Positions 27,960-36,658 of a stretch of DNA of 64,000 nucleotides are shown in pieces; position 1 is the first letter of the stretch; each line of letters starts with the position of its first letter. The notes below the pieces were generated by a model, which had not been told where the DNA came from, did no database searches, and saw only the letters and a list, made by a program, of their open reading frames with translations. A program made the translations under genes and the position numbers. Origin of the DNA: Hyphomicrobiales bacterium. GTDB lineage: Bacteria > Pseudomonadota > Alphaproteobacteria > Rhizobiales > Rhizobiaceae. Location of the stretch: NCBI GenBank assembly GCA_900473205.1, contig UCLB01000029.1:1-64000 (forward strand), in the 5' to 3' direction.

Positions 27960-28999
27960 GCAAGTTCGTTTTAGTTACGCGTTCTTTCCATCCCGACAGA
28001 AACTTTGGGATGGGGGGGTTAGGTTTCCACGGTGATGCGCGAGGCTTTTCTTCAAGCATGGGTGTAACTTCCAGGATAACTCATGAGGTTACTATCGACC
28101 TGCAAGCCGCTCGGTTCACTCGTGCTCGATGCTTTTCTGACCCCTCTTCAAATGAATTTATTCCTCGCGTACTGGAATTAAGAGGGCAACGTGCGGCGGA
28201 CGTAATGGTAAGTGATGAAATGAGGGATAGAGGAATAGATATTCCTCAGAATGAATGGAGCCGGAGGGGCGATATTTTACCCAAGATGGCAAACGATTAT
28301 TCGCAACCGAGGAAGCAGCCCCGTCATAATGTGTCGGGAAATATTACGCCTTATCGGGAGGATGGGGATCAAAGTGTAAACGGCAGGTTATCCTATGCCG
28401 GAAAGAATTTTGCTTTCTACGGCGCGGATACAGATACGGGACACTGGCTTCTCGGCGGCGGGATTTCGGATGGCGGTTCGGATACTCGAGGAGGCAATTT
28501 AAAGGTTTGGGAACGTTGGGGAGGGATGGTTCCAGATTTGGATGTCACTCACGAGTTTAGTTTTCGAATCAATCGCTCCAGCAAAAAGCTTCAGATTTCC
28601 TCCGCAATGTCCGGTGATGGTTTTCCAAACAGCGAGAGTTTTTTGATAGACGTTGCTAAGAATGTGATATTTTTGGGGACTCACATTCGGATAGGGACGG
28701 CTATTACACAACTTCCGAGTGGAAGGGCTTTGCCAATGACAAGAACGTTGCTTACCGTAGATTGGCTGCCTGGTGATCTGTTCGGACCCAACGTCAACGT
28801 CGATCTTGCGAATGACTATACTGGGGATGGTTCGCCTCAACACGTTGTTGCTGCAGGGGAAATGGCGCTTTCTGATTGGAACGCCGCTCACACTGGCCGC
28901 GATGCAAGTGGCGATTGGCTTCGCGGGATAGAAGATCATGTTCCAATGCCGAGGCAATCTTGGCGGGGATTGAAAGAGCAAATTCGGAACGCATTCTAA
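27956..28999 (+). CDS. Unrecognised VgrG-linked protein; candidate T6SS effector
   Basis: 347 aa, no signal peptide and no membrane helix. Visible features are Gly-rich N-terminal text (FGMGGLGFHGDARGF), several Asp/Asn-Gly turns and an overall beta-sandwich-like composition, ending in a basic helix. I recognise no catalytic motif. It is translationally coupled to the exported protein upstream and sits between a VgrG with a matching AT-rich tail and a PAAR gene. This is strong context for a VgrG cargo effector acting in the periplasm of the target. The function is unknown. Confidence 0.6.
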   Translation: MSKFVLVTRSFHPDRNFGMGGLGFHGDARGFSSSMGVTSRITHEVTIDLQAARFTRARCFSDPSSNEFIPRVLELRGQRAADVMVSDEMRDRGIDIPQNEWSRRGDILPKMANDYSQPRKQPRHNVSGNITPYREDGDQSVNGRLSYAGKNFAFYGADTDTGHWLLGGGISDGGSDTRGGNLKVWERWGGMVPDLDVTHEFSFRINRSSKKLQISSAMSGDGFPNSESFLIDVAKNVIFLGTHIRIGTAITQLPSGRALPMTRTLLTVDWLPGDLFGPNVNVDLANDYTGDGSPQHVVAAGEMALSDWNAAHTGRDASGDWLRGIEDHVPMPRQSWRGLKEQIRNAF

Positions 29000-29039
29000 T
29001 CTAAACCCAGCACGAACATCTTGAATTGGATTGGTAGTC

Positions 29040-29423
29040 ATGCCCGAAGCCCACCGCCGCACTGACATAGGCTCAGGCCACTCATGCCACTTCCCGCCAA
29101 CTCTGGCAACTGGCGGCAGCCCCAACGTGTTCGTCAACAACAAACCGCTGATGCGCGTCGGCGATGCCTACGTACCCCATGGCTGCCCGGTCTGCCCCGA
29201 ACCTACCCATGGTCGCAAGCTAGCCGCAGGATCATCAACCGTCTTCATCAACGGCAAGCCCGCCGGTCGTATCGGCGATGCTATCGACTGTGGCGGGCAG
29301 GCGCAGACGGGTTCGTCCAATGTTTTTATTGGCGATGAGGGTGGTTCCGGCTCCGGTGGTGCAGGTGGAACGGAGTGTCAGAAGAGTATGGCGTCTCAGG
29401 CGATGCCGATGGTGCGAGGGTAG
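29040..29423 (+). CDS. PAAR-domain spike-tip protein
   Basis: 127 aa. PAAR-like repeats with GSGHSCHFPPT, TGGSPNVFVNNKPLMRVGD, HGCPVC and SSTVFINGKPAGRIGD. His/Cys residues are positioned for a metal-capped tip. It binds the end of VgrG and helps load cargo. The C-terminus is Gly/Ser-rich without a fused toxin. ATG 29040 is preferred over TTG 29031. GC-rich composition resumes here, marking the right edge of the AT-rich block. It is followed 4 bp later by the DUF4123 gene. Confidence 0.9.
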   Translation: MPEAHRRTDIGSGHSCHFPPTLATGGSPNVFVNNKPLMRVGDAYVPHGCPVCPEPTHGRKLAAGSSTVFINGKPAGRIGDAIDCGGQAQTGSSNVFIGDEGGSGSGGAGGTECQKSMASQAMPMVRG

Positions 29424-29427
29424 TCTT

Positions 29428-30648
29428 ATGGTTCCTGACGCTATTGACGAGAGGCAACTGTCTTCAGTCGCTCAGGCTTTGTTGAAAAGCGTTTCCGAAC
29501 TTGCTTCCGATTCCGACAAGCGCGTCTACGCGGTCATGGATGGTTCGCAATTCAACGATCTGCCGCGCTTGCTGAAGCAAGCCGATATCTCGCATCGACC
29601 GCTGTATCGTTACGCAGGCGGAGACTACGCCGTGATCGTCGGCGGGCCTTGGTTGGTTGATCCGTATCAAGCGGCATTGCCGCATTCGATGCGCGACAGG
29701 TCTGCTGAAAATGCTGGCGAGGACGATGTTTCCGAAGAGGAACTGGAAGCCCGCTCGATGGTTTTGTCCGCGCAAATGGTGGGATCGCTGAACGCGGGTG
29801 ATCCGACGGGCGGCGGAGTGCTGCCGGAGCAGGAAAGTAATCCTGCTTTGGTGACCGAGCGTCTTCAGAAAATCATTGCGCTGGCTGATGCAAAGCCAGC
29901 TCTGGTTTTCTGGTCTGGGAGCAGCGATTTCAGTGCGGAAATACTTTACCGGCATCTGCGGGGGCTTAACCGCATATCTGTGCCAAAGGCGTGGAAGGAC
30001 GATCGAGTTTCGAATGATGGTCCTCATTTCGAGAATGAGGAAGAGCTAACCGCGGCAGGCGATCATAGTCGGTCACAAGATGTCATTTCTGGTGGGCAGG
30101 AGATGGTCATCTTTCGACATGCGGACGCGAATGTCATGATGCAAACAATCCCGGCTTTGAATGACGTTCAAGTCGCGCGTTTATTCGGCGCTGCCACACA
30201 GCTAGTCTTTGCGCCGGATAAGGCTTGGGGCGGAGGGATCAAGAGGGCTAGAAGAGCGTCGTTTTCTGAATATTCGGGCAGCGGGACGCTTACGTTTTCC
30301 AAGTATGAGATGAATGCCATTTCTGAGTTCCGAGATCGGGTGTCATCCCAACGGATTTCTGATTATCTGGATCGCAATGCATCAAACCATTTGCTTCATC
30401 TTGATGGGAGAAGTCGAGACAGGTGGATTGCCTCTCATCTGTCAGAAGCAAGATCATTCGGCGTGCATAAAGAGGCAGATATTGCACGTTGGTGTTATTT
30501 GCAGGCCATTACTAAAGGCCAACTCACCAAGCAGCCTGGTGTCGCTGAATATATGAGAAGTGGTGGTGACAGCACGCCTGACGATAAAGTCAGGCAGTTG
30601 TTCAGGTCAATAATAGCCGCAGCAAAAAATCAGGAGTTATCTTCATGA
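29428..30648 (+). CDS. T6SS effector chaperone/adaptor with DUF4123 (Tap/Tec)
   Basis: 406 aa. The N-terminal DUF4123 domain (about 15-150) includes VYAVMDGSQF and the conserved PYLV-like stretch GGPWLVDPYQ. The C-terminal part (KYEMNAISEFRDRV) is typical of effector-binding extensions. DUF4123 proteins load a cognate effector onto VgrG/PAAR. ATG 29428 follows GAGGG, which excludes the much longer upstream frame. The stop overlaps the toxin start (ATGA), so the EndoU protein downstream is the obvious client. Confidence 0.88.
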   Translation: MVPDAIDERQLSSVAQALLKSVSELASDSDKRVYAVMDGSQFNDLPRLLKQADISHRPLYRYAGGDYAVIVGGPWLVDPYQAALPHSMRDRSAENAGEDDVSEEELEARSMVLSAQMVGSLNAGDPTGGGVLPEQESNPALVTERLQKIIALADAKPALVFWSGSSDFSAEILYRHLRGLNRISVPKAWKDDRVSNDGPHFENEEELTAAGDHSRSQDVISGGQEMVIFRHADANVMMQTIPALNDVQVARLFGAATQLVFAPDKAWGGGIKRARRASFSEYSGSGTLTFSKYEMNAISEFRDRVSSQRISDYLDRNASNHLLHLDGRSRDRWIASHLSEARSFGVHKEADIARWCYLQAITKGQLTKQPGVAEYMRSGGDSTPDDKVRQLFRSIIAAAKNQELSS

Positions 30649-31172
30649 CGGCGCTTGCGGCGGGAGCACCGCTTTTGGCCGGTGGACCAGTTGGTTGGGT
30701 TGCCTTTGGCGTTTTGGCCGTAGCAAGTGTCGGCATTATCTACCTCGCCACCGAGATGTCAGAAGCGGACCAGGATGCCAGCAATACATTGAGCAACGAC
30801 GATGCATCAGAATGCACTGGAGATTGTGGAAAATCTCGGGAAAGGAAGAATGAAGACGGCGATGTCATCTTGGATGAGGACAGAGCAGAACATATCCTCA
30901 ATGGCGATAAAACCGGTGGGGGTCACAAGGCTGGCACGGGAAAACCGGGCAAAACCGAGTTCCCCACAGACTGGTCAGATGACAAAATTCTGGATGGAGT
31001 TGCGGATGTCGCCCAGAACGGCACGATTAAGGGGCCGGCTCATCGCCCAGGGGAGGTTGTGAAAACTGGCACTATTGATGGTGTTGATATAGATGTCGTC
31101 GTTAAAGGCGATGGTGGCGTTCGAACCGGTTATCCAACCGGAGGCACCGGCGTGACAAAGAATCCGAGGTAA
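30645..31172 (+). CDS. T6SS effector with glycine-rich N-terminus and EndoU nuclease domain
   Basis: 175 aa. Residues 5-35 form a Gly/Ala-rich hydrophobic helix (LLAGGPVGWVAFGVLAV). The C-terminal domain (about 75-175) fits the bacterial EndoU nuclease family: AEHILNGD with His83, GGGHKAG with His94, FPTDWSDDKI, a Lys near 140, and RTGYP near 161. Such toxins cleave RNA in the target cytoplasm. The N-terminal helix resembles the glycine-zipper of the A. tumefaciens DNase Tde1, which helps cross the target inner membrane. It is coupled to the DUF4123 gene and followed 4 bp later by its immunity gene. Confidence 0.82.
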   Translation: MTALAAGAPLLAGGPVGWVAFGVLAVASVGIIYLATEMSEADQDASNTLSNDDASECTGDCGKSRERKNEDGDVILDEDRAEHILNGDKTGGGHKAGTGKPGKTEFPTDWSDDKILDGVADVAQNGTIKGPAHRPGEVVKTGTIDGVDIDVVVKGDGGVRTGYPTGGTGVTKNPR

Positions 31173-31176
31173 GAAA

Positions 31177-31386
31177 ATGGAAGAAAAGGTAGCGATACAG
31201 GCGCTGGAGGATTTGATTATTAAACTTGAAGGTGCGGGCCACGATACGTCCTCCATACGCCAATTTTTCGATGTTGGCGAATGGCTGATCGCGTTCGAGG
31301 GTCTGGAGATTGCCTATTCAAAATTGCCTGAGGACAATGAGACGCGCGAAAAAATGATGTATTTGGATAAGTATTTTTCCAGTTAA
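31177..31386 (+). CDS. MafI-like immunity protein
   Basis: 69 aa, cytoplasmic and acidic, with the MafI-like pattern FFDVGEWLIAFEGLEIAY. MafI proteins neutralise MafB toxins in Neisseria, some of which carry EndoU domains. A MafI-type protein behind an EndoU toxin is therefore a consistent toxin-immunity pair. GAGGTAAG before the ATG overlaps the toxin stop. Confidence 0.78.
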   Translation: MEEKVAIQALEDLIIKLEGAGHDTSSIRQFFDVGEWLIAFEGLEIAYSKLPEDNETREKMMYLDKYFSS

Positions 31387-31523
31387 CGGACGACGCTGGG
31401 CAATGTGTGGTCGACGTTGAAGCGACTACAAAGCTTTGGGGACAAGGCCAGCTGTTGATAGCGACCATGGGAGACAATTTCTTGAAAAGCTGGACTGGCG
31501 CCCTATATACAATCCAGAGGTGA
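31371..31523 (+). pseudogene. Possible remnant reading frame after the immunity gene
   Basis: A 50-codon stop-bounded frame overlaps the end of the immunity gene. It reads protein-like text such as DDAGQCVVDVEATTKLW and GQLLIATMGDNFLKSW, with no start codon context. It may be the 3' end of another immunity or effector allele left by recombination at this variable locus. No family is recognised, and it could be chance. Confidence 0.25.
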
Positions 31524-31582
31524 TTTTATCGTTGTTTCCTGCGGCGGCATGGTCTGCTTTTCCATGTTAAATTATATATAAA

Positions 31583-32140
31583 ATGCACTGTTATGAAGAA
31601 ATGATTGAAGAAATTTTATCCACTCGCAGAGCTTCGCCGGAGCAAATCCTCCAGTCTTTCGATAATCTCCAAGCTGCAAATCTCGATTTCATGAACGGGC
31701 GTTGGCGCGGTTTTGAAATTCGTACTGGGCACGGTCTTGATGGGCTTCTGGAACCCAGTGGCTGGTATGGCAAGCTGTTTGAAAACGCTGAAGCCGTCCA
31801 CCCGCTTTTGTTCTATGGTGCAGGTAAGAGCAGTCTCTATGCGGTTGATCCTCTCTTGGTACCGTTGTCAGCACCTCTGCCGCGCACCTCTGCACTCGGT
31901 TACGCGATGAAGATGCTGCGACCTGTGCTGCAAACCAGATCGCCCAAAGCGCGCCTGCGAATGGTCGATTTTCGAGGCCGGGCAACGGCGACGATGGTCT
32001 ATGACAGTAAGCCGATCTTCGATCATTTCGCGCGGATAGATGACCGACGTGTGCTCGGAATCATGGACCTCAAAGGGATGCCTGGCCCCTATGCATTTTG
32101 CCTGGAACGCGATGATACTTCAATGGATATAAGGCTTTAA
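31583..32140 (+). CDS. GXWXG/DUF4334 domain protein
   Basis: 185 aa. The N-terminal GXWXG-type motif (MNGRWRGFEIRTGHGLDGLL, SGWYGK) and the C-terminal DUF4334-type portion (RGRATATMVYDSKPIFDHF, VLGIMDLKG) identify the family, whose biochemical role is not established. No ribosome binding site is evident before ATG 31583; ATG 31601 with GAAGAA is an alternative. It lies 4 bp from the SDR gene, so the two are probably cotranscribed. It is a T6SS flanking gene rather than an obvious effector. Confidence 0.75.
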   Translation: MHCYEEMIEEILSTRRASPEQILQSFDNLQAANLDFMNGRWRGFEIRTGHGLDGLLEPSGWYGKLFENAEAVHPLLFYGAGKSSLYAVDPLLVPLSAPLPRTSALGYAMKMLRPVLQTRSPKARLRMVDFRGRATATMVYDSKPIFDHFARIDDRRVLGIMDLKGMPGPYAFCLERDDTSMDIRL

Positions 32141-32144
32141 CAAA

Positions 32145-32903
32145 ATGACTGGCGTTACACTCATTACCGGCGGCGCAAGCGGCATCGGGCGTTTGCATGC
32201 TTTGCGGTTGGCAAAAAAGGGCAAGACTGTCGCCATCATCGACCTTAATCAGGAGGGGCTTTCCGAGGTCAGTGGGCAGCATAGTTGCATCAATGCATTT
32301 TCATGCGATGTGACAGATCATGGCGCCCTTTCTAGGACGATCACTGAGATTGAGCAGACCCTTGGTGAAATAGATGCTCTTATCGTCTGCGCAGCGATTA
32401 TGCCCGGTGGCGAGCTTGCAAAAACAGAGCCGGCCAAGACGATCAAAGTCATGCAAATCAATTATGGCGGAATGGTCAATGCGACGAGCATCGTTCTTTC
32501 CAAAATGCTGCCGCGCGCCCGCGGCGATGTCATAATATATGGATCAACAGCAGGCATCGTCCCCATTGATCGCTTCGGCGCCTATGGCGCAACGAAGGCA
32601 GCCGTCAATCATTATGCCAAAGTGCTGATGAATGAAAACCGCAACAAGGGCATCCGGTTTCAGCTCGTGTGTCCACCCGCAGTCGATACGCCGCTCATCT
32701 CTCAGGTCGCGAATGATGGCCCCGATTTCCTCAAGAATGGCCAGACATCAATTTCGCAAATGGTTACGCCAGAAGCTGTTGTCGACTCCGTAGAGCGCGC
32801 GCTGGAAGCAGGCCGCGAGATAAATTATCCAGGACGCGGCAAGTTGATCGAGCTGGCCTATCGAGCATTCCCCAATATTGTTCGCTGGGTCTCTAATAGG
32901 TAA
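32145..32903 (+). CDS. Short-chain dehydrogenase/reductase
   Basis: 252-aa classical SDR. The N-terminal GGASGIGR dinucleotide-binding motif is followed by IIDLN after strand 2 (Asp favours NAD). Next come NYGGMVN, a Ser in YGSTAGIVP, and the catalytic YGATK. The substrate cannot be inferred. It is probably cotranscribed with the DUF4334 gene 4 bp upstream. Confidence 0.88.
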   Translation: MTGVTLITGGASGIGRLHALRLAKKGKTVAIIDLNQEGLSEVSGQHSCINAFSCDVTDHGALSRTITEIEQTLGEIDALIVCAAIMPGGELAKTEPAKTIKVMQINYGGMVNATSIVLSKMLPRARGDVIIYGSTAGIVPIDRFGAYGATKAAVNHYAKVLMNENRNKGIRFQLVCPPAVDTPLISQVANDGPDFLKNGQTSISQMVTPEAVVDSVERALEAGREINYPGRGKLIELAYRAFPNIVRWVSNR

Positions 32904-33087
32904 TGGCATTTTGCGCCGGGGCCGCATGGGCTAAGTCAGCTTTGGTCTCGGCACGATACAACATGTCTACGGAATGAAAAAAGCCGCCGTGCTATCTGGC
33001 CCATTCTCCTACGCTGCGGGTTACGCGCGACGCTGACAGTTCAGAAGCTTGAGCAAGCGTACCCCAGCCAATACCCAGCCCACCCCC

Positions 33088-33112
33088 GGAACATCTCCCG
33101 TCCCGCCGCGTT
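33088..33112 (+). promoter_or_regulatory. GGAAC-N18-TT (EcfG/RpoE2-type) promoter of the DUF2188 gene
   Basis: GGAAC at 33088-33092 and CGTTT at 33109-33113, with TT exactly 18 bases after GGAAC and 28 bp before ATG 33140. This is a full match to the alphaproteobacterial general-stress consensus GGAAC-N16/17-CGTT. Confidence 0.75.
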
Positions 33113-33139
33113 TGGGACAGGCTGTAGAAGGAGATGATC

Positions 33140-33391
33140 ATGGCAGTGACGTATCACGTAGGCGAACACGACGGCGGGTATGCTTATCGGTTGGGGGATG
33201 TGTGGTCGGAGACGTTTCCGGATCATGACGCCGCTTTGGAGGCTGCAAAGGATGCGGCGCGGCGGCAGCAGATTGGGGGCGAGGAAGTGGATATCTCTTT
33301 CCAGCTAGCTGATGGCCAATGGCAGTCACAGCACATTCATGGCGGTGATCGGCCGGACACGGATGTTGTGGACGATACTGTCGAGAAGTAA
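33140..33391 (+). CDS. DUF2188-family small protein
   Basis: 83 aa, YHVGEHDGGYAYRLGDVWSE-type DUF2188 protein (a small basic/acidic protein family often induced by stress; role unknown). AAGGAG lies six bases before ATG 33140, so this start is preferred over ATG 33134. It stands alone and is preceded by a general-stress-type promoter. Confidence 0.8.
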   Translation: MAVTYHVGEHDGGYAYRLGDVWSETFPDHDAALEAAKDAARRQQIGGEEVDISFQLADGQWQSQHIHGGDRPDTDVVDDTVEK

Positions 33392-33593
33392 TTGTTTCCA
33401 TTAAATTAGGCCGGATGGGGCGCTTGCCGTTTGTGGCACTCCATCTGGTGACTTAATATATATTTTAAGTTTGCCTTGTAGCTTTGGCATTTTGCATCCG
33501 ATGCCGTCTTTATCACACTCATAACCATGTGTTGTCGGCCAAGCTCTTACCAAGCAGCTTGAAGTTCGCCAACGCCGGTGCAAGAGTGGCCCT

Positions 33594-34253
33594 ATGCTTC
33601 TGTCGCTTTCCAATGTCACCAAATCATATGAGACCCCTGAAGGGCCTGTTGAGGTTTTGAAGGGCGTCGATCTCCTGGTGTCCGAGGGTCAAAGCGTGGC
33701 GCTGACAGGAGAGTCAGGAAGCGGCAAAAGCACACTGCTGCATCTCGCGAGTGGGCTGGATCGTCCCGAAAGCGGTGTCATTCTCGTGAATGGGCGTGAT
33801 CTGACCGGCTTGGACGAGGCGGGGCGTGCGCTGTATCGAAAAAACGAAGTCGGGCTGATCTTCCAGCAGTTCAACCTCATTCCGTCCCTTAATGTTGAAG
33901 CCAATATTGCATTTCACGCCAAGCTTGCGGGTCGGCATGATGTTGCTTGGCAAAGTGAGTTGGTGGCGCAGCTTGGTCTTGGCCAATTGCTGAACAGATA
34001 TCCGGAACAGCTTTCGGGCGGTCAGCAGCAGCGGGTTGCCATTGCGCGGACGCTGGCGGCGCGGCCTGCCTTGGTGCTGGCGGATGAGCCTACGGGTAAT
34101 CTGGATGAAGCAACCGGTGATGCGGTGCTGGACCTGATGTTGTCGCTGAGCCGGAATGCCGGGTCTGCGCTGCTGCTTGTTACGCATTCCATGCGCCTTG
34201 CAGACAAGCTGGATCGTAAAGTCCTGCTGCGCGGCGGAAAAATTGCGGCATGA
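33594..34253 (+). CDS. ABC transporter ATP-binding protein (LolD/MacB type)
   Basis: 219 aa with Walker A GESGSGKST, Q-loop FQQFNLIPSLNVEAN, signature LSGGQQQRVAIART and Walker B LVLADEPTGNLD. The LIPSLNVxxN text and short length are typical of MacB/LolD-type exporters. It is coupled to the FtsX-type permease gene by an ATGA overlap. The 202-bp gap before it shows no clear promoter. Confidence 0.92.
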   Translation: MLLSLSNVTKSYETPEGPVEVLKGVDLLVSEGQSVALTGESGSGKSTLLHLASGLDRPESGVILVNGRDLTGLDEAGRALYRKNEVGLIFQQFNLIPSLNVEANIAFHAKLAGRHDVAWQSELVAQLGLGQLLNRYPEQLSGGQQQRVAIARTLAARPALVLADEPTGNLDEATGDAVLDLMLSLSRNAGSALLLVTHSMRLADKLDRKVLLRGGKIAA

Positions 34254-36658
34254 ACCTCGCCACTTTTCTCGTTCTTCTCTCCCACTGGCGTCACCGCCCG
34301 TTGCAGCTCATCACCCTTATTCTCGGCATCGGACTGGCAACGGCGCTGTGGTCCGGCGTGCAGGCCATCAATGCGGAAGCACGGGCCAGTTACGCACGCT
34401 CCGCGGCAATCGTTGAACAGAGCGGGCTATCGCAATTGGTGGCGAAAGATGGCGGCACCATTCCGCTTGCCAGTTTTGCAAAGCTTCGACGCGCAGGCTG
34501 GAATGTCTCGCCCGTCATCGAAGGTGATTACAGGTTCGGCACCAGCCGCATAAGGCTGGTCGGCATAGACCCTTTGACAATGCCGGATGAGGGCCGCGTG
34601 TTCACTCTTTCGGGTTCTTCCGAAGTGGTGGATTTCATTGGCGGGCAGGATGTGCTGGTGGTGGCTGAGGCCACGGCAGAACGGCTCAAGAGCGAGACGG
34701 GCGTCCGTTTGAAAGTGTCCGGCAATATTCCGGATGATGTGGCCTTTACGGATATCAGCGTTGCCGACAGGTTGCTGCGTCGTGATGGTGCACTGAGCAG
34801 GCTTGTGATTGCACCAGATCAGCGCCCCGCTTTGCCCGCGCTGGGGAGCGTTGCGCCAGAGTTGAAGGTGAACTCGGCTGGCGAGCGGCCAGACATGGCG
34901 CGGCTGACGGACAGTTTTCATTTGAACCTTACGGCCTTCGGCTTCCTAGCCTTTATCGTTGGCCTGTTCATTGTCTATTCGGCCACGGGCCTGTCATTTG
35001 AGCAGCGTCGGGCCACGTTTCGTACCATCCGCTGCCTGGGTGTGTCGCTGCGCGCGCTGACATCGATGCTCATCATCGAAATTATGCTTCTTGCCTTGAT
35101 CTCTGGCGTGATCGGCGTCGTCATTGGATATGTCATGGCCTCCATGCTGTTGCCCGGCGTGGCAGCGACGCTGCGTGGGCTCTATGGCGCAACGGTTTCC
35201 GGCAGCCTTTCCCTGCGGCCTGAATGGTGGCTGGCGGGAATGGGCATGGCGCTGGCAGGCACGGCTTTATCGTCCCTGCAAAGCCTTTGGCGCGTGCGCA
35301 ACATGCCCATTCTGTCTGCCTCTCAGCCGCAGGCATGGGCTTTGGCATCTGGAAATGCGCTGCGCTTTCAGTCGCTTGGCGGCGCGCTTTTGCTCGGCAT
35401 CGCAGCTCTGTTTGCAGTGGTGGGATCAGGGCTGGCGACTGGGTTCTTGGTGCTGGGTACCCTTCTTCTGGGTTCGGCGCTTTTGCTGCCTGCTTTTCTC
35501 ACTCTCATTCTCCAGTTCGCAGAGCGGGGGTCTAAAAAGGTTCTGACTGTCTGGTTCTGGGCAGATACGCGGCTGCAACTGCCCGGCCTTTCTCTGGCCT
35601 TGATGGCGCTGCTTCTTGCGCTGTCAGCCAATGTCGGTGTCGGTACCATGGTGTCCAGCTTTCGCACCACTTTCCTAGGCTGGCTGGACCAGCGACTGGT
35701 CGCGGAACTCTATGTCACGGCGCGTGACGAGGCGGAAGCGGCGCGTCTCAGAGAGTGGCTTCCTGCCCATGTCGATGCCGTGCTGCCGATATGGAGCACG
35801 TCGGGTCAAGTGCTGGGCGATGAGGTGCAGATATCCGGCGTTGCGGATCATCCGACCTACCGGGACCACTGGCCGCTTATTCAGTCGATGCCGGGTGCTT
35901 GGGACACCATCGCGCAAGGACATGGCGCGCTGATAAATGAGCAATTCTGGCGGGCAAAGCATGTTCAGCCCGGACAGGAAATAACTTTGCCGGATGGCTG
36001 GCAGGTAACGGTCGTTGGTGTTTATTCGGATTACGGCAATCCGAAAGGGCAGGTCATGGTCGGTGTGGATGCGCTGAGCAGCCATTACCCCAGCGTGTCC
36101 AAGCTCAGATATGGCGTCCGCGTCGATCCCGCCCGCGCGTCCGATCTCAAACGCCAAATGGTGCAGGAGTTGGGACTGCCGGACGGTAATGTACTGGATC
36201 AGGCCTCGCTGAAACGACAGTCTCGTGCGGTGTTCGAGCAGACCTTCGTCGTCACAGGCGCGCTGAATGTGCTGACGCTGGCCGTTGCCGGTTTTGCCAT
36301 GTTTGCCAGCCTGTTGACGCTTTCCGGCATCAGGCTGCCGCAGCTTGCGCCTGTCTGGGCAATGGGCATCCGTCGGCGTAACCTTGCTATTCTGGAGGTG
36401 CTCAGAACGCTCGCTTTGTGGCTCGTCACCTTCATTGCCGCCATTCCCGTGGGTCTTGCGCTGGCCTGGGTGCTTCTCGTCATCGTCAATGTCGAGGCTT
36501 TCGGCTGGCGCTTGCCGATGATGATTTTTCCGGTGGAGTGGCTGAAGCTGGGTGCAATCGCACTTGTGGCGGCCATCCTGTCAGTGCTTGTGCCAGTTCT
36601 GCGGTTGGCCACCATCAATCCATCCGATCTGCTGAGAGTGTTTGCTAATGAGCGCTAG
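34250..36658 (+). CDS. ABC transporter permease, FtsX/LolE-like double domain
   Basis: 802 aa. It has an N-terminal membrane helix, a periplasmic MacB-like domain, and two FtsX-type membrane blocks (about 225-460 and 670-800), as in large putative export permeases. It is coupled to the ATPase upstream and overlaps the CrtC-like gene by 11 bp. Together these resemble the attE-H style cassette, with the last gene encoding the AttH/CrtC protein. The substrate is unknown; lipid or lipoprotein movement is plausible. Confidence 0.88.
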   Translation: MNLATFLVLLSHWRHRPLQLITLILGIGLATALWSGVQAINAEARASYARSAAIVEQSGLSQLVAKDGGTIPLASFAKLRRAGWNVSPVIEGDYRFGTSRIRLVGIDPLTMPDEGRVFTLSGSSEVVDFIGGQDVLVVAEATAERLKSETGVRLKVSGNIPDDVAFTDISVADRLLRRDGALSRLVIAPDQRPALPALGSVAPELKVNSAGERPDMARLTDSFHLNLTAFGFLAFIVGLFIVYSATGLSFEQRRATFRTIRCLGVSLRALTSMLIIEIMLLALISGVIGVVIGYVMASMLLPGVAATLRGLYGATVSGSLSLRPEWWLAGMGMALAGTALSSLQSLWRVRNMPILSASQPQAWALASGNALRFQSLGGALLLGIAALFAVVGSGLATGFLVLGTLLLGSALLLPAFLTLILQFAERGSKKVLTVWFWADTRLQLPGLSLALMALLLALSANVGVGTMVSSFRTTFLGWLDQRLVAELYVTARDEAEAARLREWLPAHVDAVLPIWSTSGQVLGDEVQISGVADHPTYRDHWPLIQSMPGAWDTIAQGHGALINEQFWRAKHVQPGQEITLPDGWQVTVVGVYSDYGNPKGQVMVGVDALSSHYPSVSKLRYGVRVDPARASDLKRQMVQELGLPDGNVLDQASLKRQSRAVFEQTFVVTGALNVLTLAVAGFAMFASLLTLSGIRLPQLAPVWAMGIRRRNLAILEVLRTLALWLVTFIAAIPVGLALAWVLLVIVNVEAFGWRLPMMIFPVEWLKLGAIALVAAILSVLVPVLRLATINPSDLLRVFANER

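Noticed and set aside
33401..33622. Small minus-strand frame with Cys and Lys-rich end (YECDKDGIGCKMPK) before the ABC exporter
   Set aside because: No ribosome binding site, and the start overlaps the ATPase gene; could be a decayed fragment but not enough to annotate.
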